NCBI RefSeq assembly: GCF_000003815.2
Contig: NC_049992.1
Coordinates: 385,930 to 449,929, forward strand
DNA from: Branchiostoma floridae
Taxonomy: Eukaryota; Chordata; Leptocardii; Amphioxiformes; Branchiostomatidae
Direction of reading: 5' to 3'
Length of the DNA stretch: 64,000 bases
In this document: one piece after another, positions 55,135 through 64,000 of the stretch
How the letters are laid out: every line of letters starts with the position of its first letter
Position numbering within the stretch: position 1 is the stretch's first letter
Notes under the pieces: generated by a model
The model's input: the letters and a program-made list of their open reading frames with translations, nothing else
Told to the model about the DNA's origin: nothing
Database searches by the model: none
Translations under genes and position numbers: made by a program

Positions 55135-55811
55135 CTGTAAGTTGTTCTGCCGTAGGCGTGGGGTATTGATAACGTGTGAAGTAGTGGAAGCGGAGACATC
55201 TGGCATAGCGAGTGGTCATTGTTAAAAAGAAAGGACTACAGGGCTCTTATACTATCGATCGAATACATCCTCAAAAAATATTAATCTGGACATGATTTCA
55301 GGGACTTTTTAAGGTCTCTTAAAGCCCCTACTAGGGATATGTACCGGTGCAGAAAATTCAGGTCCAGATACAGTCCAGGTCCGGACCTGATTGTCTGTGA
55401 AAAAGTTTGAACGGGCGACAACACAATTATGGTTCATTTTCATGAATTTCAAGAGATTTTTTTGACAGACGGGGTGAAATTTTTGTCCATCCCAACACAA
55501 GAATATTTCCATCCTTGAGAGGAGGGCCAGGTCCTGGAGACAGCCAAGGAAACAGCGTGTGTAGAAGGGAGTTTGAAGTATCTGAGAAGTGTTCTTGAAC
55601 TTGAAAAGTGAAGTAGGAGGTTGAAGATGTCTCAGGCATTCCAGCTGCAACATGTTCAGTTTGACTGAGTGATAGAGGAGTAGGAAAATACAATGGTTTG
55701 ATTGATTGGCTGGAAATTTAAACCTTTTGGCCTTTCAATAAAAGGCACTTGGGAATGATCAAGTTCATTTACAACTATGAGGCAACACCAAATTAATTTC
55801 TTGTTTTACAG

Positions 55812-55835
55812 ATTTTCAAGAAAACAATGGAGAAG
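55812..55835 (+). CDS. Possible 24-base exon of an unknown gene
   Basis: A TTTTACAG acceptor and an AAG|GTAGGC donor enclose 24 bases. Read in the phase that fits the next ORF it gives FQENNGE. The phase match with 55925 is the only support. Confidence 0.25.
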
Positions 55836-55924
55836 GTAGGCAAAATCAACAATTAAGCCTGAAAAGAGAAATACTTGATGTACCGAAATGCTACTCTTCT
55901 TTCTTTCAGGTATTAAATAAAAAG

Positions 55925-56274
55925 ATTTTGTACAAGTCGTCGAACAGCGCAGCAGTGACCTCAAGCGGATAGCTTTGGAATTGCAGGACATGGCTCTCAC
56001 GCTATCAGGCATGGGCCAAAAATCAACAGAAACTGCAGCATGCATGCTGAGATTTTGTGCAGTTGAAATTCAAGGCTTTAGCCAGATACTTCGAGACATC
56101 AAGAAAATGACCACAAACTGGAGACATGAGGAAATTAACAAGGAGATATGGATATACATGTGTGTAAAAGATTATTGTGATCCCCATGTCCCTGTGCAGG
56201 GCCTTCAAACTATCTGTGATATGTTAAACTTACAGCCTCTACCACGAAAACTACAGAAACCACGACTTACCTGA
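55925..56274 (+). CDS. Unknown ORF, C-terminal exon of an unidentified protein
   Basis: From an AAAAAG acceptor the frame is open for 115 codons: FVQVVEQRSSDLKRIALELQ, then DMALTLSGMGQKSTETAACM and, near the end, DPHVPVQGLQTICDMLNLQP. The first half looks like an amphipathic helix. I do not recognise the family. Single-domain gene, retroposed piece or transposon protein are all possible. It lies opposite to, and just inside, the exon at 56271-56371. Confidence 0.35.
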
Positions 56275-56371
56275 GTGCTGTCTGGTTGTCCCTTATATCC
56301 CCTGCACTTTTGAAGACCACAGCTAGAGGCGATGAGCCTGGAAATCCCGCCAGTTTTGTCAAACTTGCCAT
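56271..56371 (-). CDS. Possible first exon of an unknown gene
   Basis: The ATG at 56371 opens MASLTKLAGFPGSSPLAVVF then KSAGDIRDNQTALR and ends at a consensus CAG|GTAAGT donor. Upstream sequence to about 56490 is CpG-richer than its surroundings, as a promoter would be. I find no convincing second exon in 52007-56270, and the family is not recognised. Confidence 0.4.
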
Positions 56372-56633
56372 TTTTGTTTACCTATCTCCGGACACTGACC
56401 ACAGCGGAACTTCCTTCCAGTTTCACTTCCGTTTAGGGCGATTCCATTGCGGAGGTTCCGGAGGGGTGGGTGGGAACTTTTCAGTTTCTGTTTAATTGAG
56501 ACCTGTATGATTACCCAGATAGTAACACTATGTTGGACAAAACACTTCTTGGGTTAAAAGCATCTTCATAATAACGTAATAATTCAGTTTCGTGACAACG
56601 TAAGAATTCAGTATAATGCACCTAACGTTAACG

Positions 56634-56959
56634 CAGGGCTATAGCCAGCGTCCGTTTTTCCGTCAATTGACGGAAATTTGCTGCGTGTGACGGAAAAATT
56701 TTAAAACAAATCCGTCAACCTTGACGGTCAAAAATCCTTGGTGGAAGCTACAGTCACGGCCGTAAAAGCCACACACTGTTTGTTTTGCTGTTGTTATTAT
56801 TGTTGACGAAATGTGTCGGCGCCCTTTCGCAATTACGATAATCTCATTAAAAACCTGTTTTTCAAGGTCTTAGTTCAGTCTTTCTAAGTCCTGGAATAAT
56901 GTTTTCGCGACAATGGGAATTGGCTGACGGAAAAAAATTTCGAGCTGGCTAGAGCCCTG
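56634..56959. mobile_element. hAT-like MITE with TTGACGG interior, inverted copy
   Basis: Same element as 54804-55134 in reverse orientation: CAGGGCTATAGCCAGCGTCC at the left and CGAGCTGGCTAGAGCCCTG at the right. Flanks do not show a clear target duplication. Confidence 0.75.
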
Positions 56960-57039
56960 ATTATGGGAGTTGTGGCAAACATTTGCATCATTACCTGCAT
57001 GTATGCAGGTATGGTTTTGATGCTGGTGGGAACTTTTCG

Positions 57040-57640
57040 GTAGCCGGGGATGTAGGGCGCTGTATCTCGTGAACGGATGGTGCGAGCACGACGATTTTTG
57101 GTACGTGGGTTGGGGGTGGTAGCCTGACACTCAGGTGTGATTTTGGGCCTCCTGGCGCTTGACCTTGACATTGAAGGTGGCATTTTTTGTGTTTTTGGGG
57201 CACTTTTGGCGCTGTGTGTCCGGAACGATACGCGCGATTGCGACGATTTTTGGTGCATGGGTGGGGGGTTGTTGCCTGTTGCCTAGGATTGACTTTGGGC
57301 CTTGTCGCGTTTGAACTTGACCCGGCAGGTCGAATTTTGTGTCCGGGAGGGGTGTTTCCGGAGTTATATCTTCTGAACGGCTGGTGCTGGCGCGATGATA
57401 TTTGGCACATGTGTCGGTGGTGGCTGAATAATGCTCAATTTTGATTTTGGCGCCCTTGGTGCTTGAACTTGACATTTTAGGTTACCTTTTGTGCGGGCAC
57501 GGGGCGTGCGCTGTATCTCCGGAACGCAAGGTGCCATTGTGTTGCCATTTGGTACGTGAGTTGTTTGTGGTGTCCTGGTGGTCAGGTTTGATTTTGGGCC
57601 TCCTAGTGCTTGAACTTGATACTGTATAGGTTGACCCTGT
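57040..57640. repeat. 150-base diverged tandem repeat, four units
   Basis: Units start near 57059, 57211, 57360 and 57508 with GTATCTC.GGAACG-like sequence. They continue with TTTTGGTACGTGGGT and GATTTTGGGCCTCCT.G.GCTTGA. Period is about 150 bases. The long minus-strand ORFs here come from the repeat structure. Confidence 0.8.
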
Positions 57641-59539
57641 TTTTGTGTGGTTGGGGCATCCTCCCAATATCTGCTTGGTTTTAAAAACAGATTATGGTTG
57701 GGTGTAGAACCATCATCTGGCCTGGGCCACCTTCAATGTATCAGGTTACTTAGTGGCACTGACAGTTTGCCAGATGACGGGAGTGTACAAGATTATATAT
57801 CTGTTGGTCAGGTATAATTGAAGTTTGCTTATTACTCTTTGTGGTGTTTCTAGAGCTGTATAGTACTGAGTTTTAAGTTCCGGTACAAGTTCCTTTACCC
57901 TGTTGGCAATCATGGTTGAACTTGAACTTAAACAGAAGAAGATGCAATTTTCTAATGTGGAGGAGAACTGTATAGAGTGTGGGCATAAGAGAAAGGTATG
58001 TGTATGATTTGTCCTGTGTTTCTTTTTGTTTCTTTGGTAATGCCATTTCCATACTGTATACAGGTAATTTGTTGTTTTGGGCTAGTCATATTCGCTTGGT
58101 TTTTGGGCCTGCTTAATCTATAGTACAGGCAGGGTTAAGTGGTGGAGGCTTAGCTTTGTTCTGTTTTAAATTCAGTATCGTTTGTTGCATTTTGTCGCGG
58201 CAAATATATGATGAAATTCCCCTTCTAAGCAACTGCTCATTGGTTTGCGGGGATGTTTGCTGGGTGTTTGCTTTGACTACAACAGCTTCTGAACTTTTCA
58301 AAGCTTCCATTGCCAGCAGCTTGCCATCTATAAATGGGATTGACAAGGACATTTTTCATAGTAAATTATGCTGTTAAATTTGGCTTAGATACTACAGGAG
58401 ATTTAGGTTTGGGTTGGATGGATTGAATGAAAATATCATACCACCCTGGGGACTAACTGTTGCTGCTGCATGGGGGCTACCACTATTCATGTTGTCTAAT
58501 GTCTATGGAACTACAGATAAAAGTATCATTGGTCAAATTATGCGAGTAACATTCCGATGTCAAGTGAATAACACCCCAGAAATAAATCTTTAATGAATAT
58601 CATTGGAAGAACACAAACCAAGGAGACTTAGCAGCTGCATTAGGTCAGTACATTGAAATAGGAAGATATTAGTATATCATGTGACAGAGTAACTACATGT
58701 ACATGGGCCATCTGAGACAAAAAAAGGTAGCGTCTCAACAACTTCAAAGTACTGTGGTTGGTTACATACTTAAGAAATCCAAAATAAGTAATGTTCATCC
58801 ATGTCCAAACTTACAAATTCAGAAAATGCAATTTCAGACTTTTGCATGGTGCACAACCAACACGGTAAAAAGCTCATTTTTCCAACCACGTACCACAGAC
58901 AAAGGCAAAAATACACAATAGGTCTACAGAAACCCAATACATTTCATGCAGGCCTGAGGTCTACGAACTCTTGTTATGTTTTTTCTTAATTTGCCTCTCT
59001 ACACTAAGCTAAATTGCAGCATCTTGTCCATGCATTACACTACTTATGACATTATTTCAGATCTTATGTTTTGAAAATCAGTGCGGTTAGAAAGATAACT
59101 GAATGGAAGCAGATACTATGATTAAATTTTGTTCTGCCTCATTGACCTCGTTTTCGTTCTGTCATGTCGTTCTGCGTGAAAGCGACGACAAAAAGTCCAA
59201 AAAATTGCTAATTTCTAGCGTTTGACGAAATCATAATCGTGAAATTCACTTTCTACATTGACACATCGTGTGTTCGAGTTGTGCATAGCGACTGTTGATT
59301 AATGAGAGAACAGAAAACTAGATGCTGTGCCTGTAGCAGACGACTACCCTCAACAGTGTGTGGTGCGTTACTGTGTTTGCATCTTGGAGAGGGGGTACGA
59401 GGTACTTTAATTGATTGAAGACCTTTATTGTATACATACATACCAACTGGGTTCAATAAAAGTCGCAACAAAAGATATATGAAATACATACAATAAATCT
59501 ACCATACACAAGAATCGTATTCTACTACGTGAATTCGAC
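57641..59539. other. Intergenic stretch, no gene supported
   Basis: A possible plus exon at 57912-57997 reads MVELELKQKKMQFSNVEENC then IECGHKRK and ends at AAG|GTATGT. It has a C-x4-IEC-like cysteine pair and could be transposon-derived. ORFs at 58113-58377 and 58697-58989 show no family features. The rest is AT-rich. Confidence 0.35.
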
Positions 59540-59900
59540 TTCTCGTTTCATTTTGATATTGAAAATGTAGGAACAGATATGCTTTATAAGCAAAGATTGT
59601 CTAGATTCATAAGGAATATAAATTTGTATATATTACCAAGGAGGTTAAAGAAAGAGATATTTTACTTAGTTGTAAAGTGGGGGAACATGGGTTCTATTAG
59701 TCTGTAGAGTTCAGCTCTCTCTTTCTTGTACAAACTACATTCTACTACAAAATGATGTTCGTCTTCTCATACATGGCAAGAAAGTGGACATAATGGGGCA
59801 TTTCCAAACAGAATAGCTAACATAGAATGATATTGCACCCAAGGGAATTCACCGATTTTTGCAACACAAGTCTTTTTGTAAGGTCGTTGAAATGCCCCAC
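59540..59900 (-). mobile_element. Degenerate LINE ORF2 C-terminus
   Basis: The minus strand reads LFGNAPLCPLSCHV, a stop, then EDEHHFVVECSLYKKERAEL. This is the CPLC....E.E.HFL..C..Y...R zinc-finger-like tail typical of non-LTR retrotransposon proteins. It is interrupted and clearly dead. Confidence 0.65.
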
Positions 59901-60186
59901 GTTTCAGAATGTCTGATATCTCTGTGACCACTACTGTATAACGTCTTTAATTTATCTATATTTTAGTATACTAGTAGATCTACATATTCGTTGTTTAACG
60001 CAGAACCAGGAATTTTCTGGAGGCAATCTTGGTACAAGCCCCGGCACCGCGTCATTTAACAGCTGCCTCATCACAACATAGTTCAAGTGGAGGAGTTATC
60101 CTCGAATAACGGTTACAAGAGTATAACAGATACTACAGAAACTAAAAAAGCGTTACATCTTGGACGCTAGAGTTCTACCTACATTA

Positions 60187-60605
60187 CGGGTGGGTACCGG
60201 TACGGTGTACTAGTAAAAAAAACTTTTTTCTTCTCCATAAAAACCAGACCTAAATATAAAGAAGATCTGTGGACAGGATACTGGACCGATTACCGGCAGG
60301 CATTCACGTGTTTTGTGGCTTATAGGTCCAAGAAAATAACAAAAGCAACACACTGTATACAGGCCCAACATCTACAGACAAAGTTACAGTTAGTTTTGCT
60401 TTCATGAAGGTAGGATTTAAAACGCCAGTGGACATCGGATACTTAACGAAACAGAATACTATGTGGAAAAATGGACCATTTTTTATATTGCCCATTCACA
60501 TGTTTTCACAGATTATCAGGTCCAGGTTCGGATCCGGACCTGAACCTGAACCTGATCCTCTGGGCCTGTACCGTACCTGTACCTGAACTTTCTAATGGTA
60601 CCCAC
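60187..60605. mobile_element. Older relative of the TAGGGCTGGG element
   Basis: It starts GGGTGGGTACCGGTACGG and ends near AATGGTACCCAC, with GGTCCAGGTTCGGATCCGGA inside. It is more diverged than its neighbour at 60606, which appears to have inserted at its right end. Confidence 0.6.
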
Positions 60606-61043
60606 TAGGGCTGGGTATCGGTACAGCGTATCGGTACAAAACCGTTTTTTCTTATTGGACCGGTCCAGAAAAACCGGACCTGAAAAAATTAGGTGGACCG
60701 GATGTTGGACCGGTTAGAAAATTAACAGATTAACAGAAAATTATCAGGCATTATTACGTTTTGGCGCTTGCAGGTGGAAGAAAATGACAAGAGTGAAGTA
60801 GAGTAGAGTTTATAGTAATTTCTACCAAGTTTTACAGCCAATCGCACAGGTGCAGTTAGCGTTGTAGGATTTTAGAACGCCAGTATGAGTCTAATACTCC
60901 ACCAAACAGATTTCTTTGTAGTGAAATGGACCATTGGTATGAGTCATACTGATTAAGGTCCAGGTTCAGGTCTGGACCTGGACCTGATCCTATGGACCTG
61001 AACCGGACCTGGACCTGAATTTTCTGTACCGGTACCCAGTCCT
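60606..61043. mobile_element. hAT-like MITE with TAGGGCTGGG ends, copy 2
   Basis: TAGGGCTGGGTATCGGTAC at the left and GGTACCCAGTCCTA at the right, with an exact flanking duplication GTACCCAC. The interior closely matches 44007-44411. Confidence 0.85.
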
Positions 61044-62644
61044 AGTACCCACCTCTTACCTCCGTGCAGCCGCCACGCAACGTCGAGAGTTCGAGGCACG
61101 GTTTTGTTTTCCTTCCGCGAGAGAAAGTAGTCCGTTCCATTACTTCGGGCGTCAACACGCGTTACAGAAAAGCTTGCCGCTGGAGTATATAACCACTTAC
61201 CGTCTTGATTACAAGTCATTTACAATACTTCAGGTTCATTTGTTACTCCTATAGCTTTTTTGAACCGCTGTTTTATCGCTTTCCTGTAACCATTACGTCG
61301 CGAAAACTGGCGATTTTCGTGTTATTTCCCCCGTTGTTTTCACCCTGGTGTAGATTTCAAACCAACAGGAAATTTAGCGTATAAGAAAGAGCAAAAAGTC
61401 TACTTTCTTTTGGTATATGATTTAGTATAGATTCTGAGGGCGACACGCATTTGCCCCCAATCCGCGCGAGTCCATGTCACTAGAAGCGGTCATTTTTATT
61501 CCAGAATAGAACGCACTACAGTACGTGCGTGCCGCGGAACTCGTCCTATTCTCCAATCAGAGATTGCGGTACGGGGGCTAGTGGCGGCCGCGATTTTGCG
61601 TCTCCCGCCCCCGAAATCTCTGCTTGGAGAATAGATCGCGATCATAGGGCAGCCGTCTAAATTTTAACCCGTTTTCTTATAGTTACTTCCTAGGATACTT
61701 CTTATTGTTTGACCTGTAACTTATAGTTCGGAGACTCAGTCAAAGCGAAAGTTCTGCTCTTTAGCCAAGTTGTGGAATTCCACTTGTGCATAAATGAGGG
61801 GCGCTTAGCAAACCAAGAAGGTCAATTGTTCACAAGATATCAAAGAACACATAACAAGACGTATTAGCCTGAGTCAGGGTTGTAGAACTTCAATTATCAA
61901 ATAGTCTGACTCGGGCTAATACGGTAGAAGCCGCTTAAATGCACGGCCTATCTGCCAGTGAATTCCGTGCAATTATCCGGCTGGTGCAATAATGCGAAGT
62001 TATCGGGATTCCGTACAGTTAACAGACGTGTGCGTTAATCCGTTGTGCAATTAACTGGCTTCTACTGTATTGCTTAGGTTGACTTTAATGCCGGTCCATA
62101 GAAGAACATCGGACACCTGTTGATCCAGTTGCAAATCGCGCTGCATGGCGGGAGTGACGTCACCAATGCGGAAGTGTAACTTGCTTGTCTGGTAGCTGAG
62201 CGTCCTCTCGCCCGAACACACTAACACTGTTGTCATCGCTGTCACGGTTAGTTTTAGCCATTTTTCTGGTCAAACGTCTTTCGAAATATTCCCCATTCTA
62301 CAGATTTGATATTGACATACTCGTATCTTGTTAATTACGTTAAAAGTAAACTCATTGGTGCAACATAATGTTATGGTCTGTTATGGTTTCTCCTACCAAA
62401 ACACAAGCACGCTGTTGTCCATTATACATGCACGGCAAAGTACTAGTAATACCACTACCAGTGTGTTAGCATGATGCGTCTTATGGCTTCTGCAACAAAT
62501 GTGTCTGCTTTTTGGTTTTGACTGTTCCTTCGGTCTAGAGAATATGTGTACATATCTAATATACAAGCCTCATTCACAGACTTTTAGAAGTGCTAGCTTT
62601 TCAGTTTTATACGTGGAGGATTTAATAGTTTTCAACATAGGCTA
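61044..62644. other. Upstream region of the AKR gene
   Basis: CpG-richer at 61070-61660, including an inverted repeat CTATTCTCCAATCAGAGATT at 61546 complementary to 61615-61634, and a 17-base hairpin at 61861-61922. A minus ORF (62051-62245) reads MTTVLVCSGERTLSYQTSKL and ends inside the MITE at 61920. It is protein-like but unassigned. Confidence 0.4.
61920..62069. mobile_element. MITE with TACAGTAGAAGCC ends, copy 2
   Basis: TACGGTAGAAGCCGCTTAAA at the left and AACTGGCTTCTACTGTA at the right. Interior motifs (GTGTGCGTTAATCCGTTGTG) match the copy at 53545 in inverted order. Confidence 0.78.
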
Positions 62645-63038
62645 ATGTTTTCTCATGAACGCCGGGAGAGAGAGTTCTGTGGTTGCCTGTTCCGCAACAA
62701 CAACAAGAAACAGCGCCGCCAGAAGTCTGCGGAAAAAAAGCTATTTGTGTACACTGATTTTATGTGTTCTACTGCCGATGTATCCCGACCAACAGACCGA
62801 TTCCGTGGCCCCGCCCACCTCCGAACGCCACCGGCAAGGTACGGAACGCCGCCGGCAAGGTACGGAACGCCGCCGGCAAGGTAGGGAACGCCACCGGCAA
62901 GGTACGGAACGCCACCGGCAAGGTACGGAACGCCACCGGCGAGGTACGGAACGCCACCGGCAAGGTACGGAACGCCACCGGCAAGGTACGGAACGCCACC
63001 GGCGAGGTACGGAACGCCATCTGCAAGGTACGGCCAGG
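62645..63038 (+). repeat. 21-base minisatellite in frame with the AKR start
   Basis: From about 62822 to 63031 roughly ten 21-base units (GGTACGGAACGCCACCGGCAA and variants) follow one another. Because 21 is a multiple of three, each forward frame encodes a heptad, for example GTERHRQ. One plus frame is open from an ATG at 62655 through the whole array into [12 protein letters not shown]. Upstream of the array it includes a hydrophobic stretch, YLCTLILCVLLPMY. Confidence 0.9.
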
Positions 63039-64000
63039 ATGTCCGCCCCGACCGTGGAACTCCCCTCCGGTCAAAAGATGCCAGTTCTCGGACTCGGCAC
63101 CTCCCAGGCAAAACCGACACAGGTAAACTAAAGACAAGTATGTTTTGGTCCATATTTTCAATTTCAGTTGCTTTATAAACATGTGTCACTACTACTATTA
63201 CCTTACTTTTCTGGACTTCAAGGGGAAAGTTGCCATCGAAGCGGACTACAGGCACATCGACTGCGCTTTCCCCCTGACAGCTAGCTCCGGAACTGCAGGG
63301 GCGTTTTTGTTAAAAAAAAACTTCAAACGATCGTGTCATTTGACCCACAGGTAGCCGAAGCAGTGAAAGCTGCCATCGAAGCCGGCTACAGGCACCTCGA
63401 CATCGCCTTCCCCCTGGCAGCTTGCTCCAGAACTGCAGGGGCGTTTTTGTAAAATAAACTTCAAACGAACCTGTCATTTACCCACAGGCAGCTAGCTCCG
63501 GAACGGCAGGGGCGTTTTCTGTAAAAAAAAACCCACAAACGAACCGGTCATTTGACTCACAGGCAGCCGAAGCGGTGAAAGTTGCCATCGACGCCGGCTA
63601 CAGGCACATCGACTGCGCATTCCCCCTGGCAGCTTGCTCCGGAACGGCAGGGGCATTGTTATAAAAAAAACTTTCAAAGGAACTTAAGAAACGAACGTGT
63701 AATTTGACCCGCAGGTAGCCGAATCGGTGAAAGTTGCTATAGACGCCGGGTACAGGCACATCGACTGCGCTCTGAAGTACGGGAACGAGGCGGAGATCGG
63801 TGCTGGGCTGAAGGCCAAGTTCGATGAGGGAGTCGTCAGGAGGGAAGACATGTTCATCACCAGGTGAGTAACCAAGGAGGTTCTGTTCAAGTAGAACTAG
63901 ACTACGGGCACCACTGACTGTGGGCATGTGTACAGTATGATAATGAGAACGAAGTAGGTGGCAGTTTAGCTATAGGCCGCTTTGAACTGCGCATTCTTTA
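63039..64000 (+). CDS. Aldo-keto reductase, 5' part of gene (runs off window)
   Basis: AKRs reduce aldehydes and ketones with NADPH on a TIM barrel in the cytosol. Exon 1 (63039-63122) encodes [20 protein letters not shown] then TSQAKPTQ, the standard N-terminus with its G.GT nucleotide-side motif, ending at CAG|GTAAAC. Exon 2 (63715-63863) encodes [39 protein letters not shown] and MFITR, ending at CAG|GTGAGT. Asp of HIDCA and Tyr of KYGNE are five residues apart, as the catalytic Asp and Tyr are in this superfamily. Lys and His of the tetrad would lie in later exons outside the window. Three decoy copies of the exon 2 start precede it. The class (AKR1-type) is likely but the member cannot be named. 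Confidence 0.9.
63222..63714 (+). repeat. Array of AKR exon 2 starts
   Basis: Acceptor-plus-exon-start copies lie at 63216-63280, 63351-63400 and 63563-63610. Each encodes a version of [19 protein letters not shown] and then switches to a common GCAGCTTGCTCCGGAAC tail and an A-rich spacer. A fourth spacer unit (63484-63530) lacks the exon part. The read-through frame closes soon after in each. Confidence 0.88.

Noticed and set aside
57040..57640. CRISPR array or similar regular repeat
   Set aside because: Units are contiguous and diverged without unique spacers, and the genome is a eukaryote. The same holds for the arrays at 17 kb, 12 kb and 62.8 kb.
62653..63255. 200-codon minus ORF with YLAGGVP repeats
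   Set aside because: It is the antisense of the 21-base minisatellite, which keeps all frames open. No domain or start support.

Overview
The window reads as chordate genomic DNA, most likely amphioxus (Branchiostoma). The reasons are intron-rich genes with vertebrate-like family members, one tRNA-derived SINE family in many copies, and a very dense load of short inverted-repeat elements. The species is an inference. One 100-base run of N (14092-14191) marks an assembly gap.

The dominant feature is one phospholipase C-eta gene on the minus strand, from a start codon at 52006 to a stop at 2637. I place 26 coding exons by matching splice sites, reading phase and homology. They encode, in order: a short N-terminus (51925-52006), a PH domain (exons 2-4), EF-hands (5-7), the catalytic X half (8-11), a basic/acidic linker (12-14), the start of the Y half (15, running into the gap), a C2 domain (16-18) and a very long disordered tail (19-26) that still carries motifs known from vertebrate PLCH2. 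The core of the Y domain is absent and probably lies in the gap. The second catalytic exon (18276-18395) carries three single-base lesions as assembled.

Intron 1 of this gene is about 24 kb (27686-51924). It holds a complete two-exon IL-17-like cytokine gene on the opposite strand (41503-42398), many MITEs and no other convincing gene. Upstream of the PLC gene (52007-62650) there is mostly transposon debris plus one plausible first exon of an unknown minus-strand gene (56271-56371) and one unknown plus-strand ORF (55925-56274). At the right edge an aldo-keto reductase gene begins on the plus strand (63039 onward) and runs out of the window.

The most unusual pattern is local tandem duplication across exon edges. 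Seven PLC exons and one AKR exon are flanked by extra partial copies carrying a splice acceptor plus the exon start, or an exon end plus the splice donor. One copy is in frame and could add 46 residues. A second pattern is the mobile-element layer: at least eight short terminal-inverted-repeat families. Two of these show 8-bp target-site duplications and hAT-like ends, and one pair of ~0.88-kb elements sits twice in or beside the same gene.
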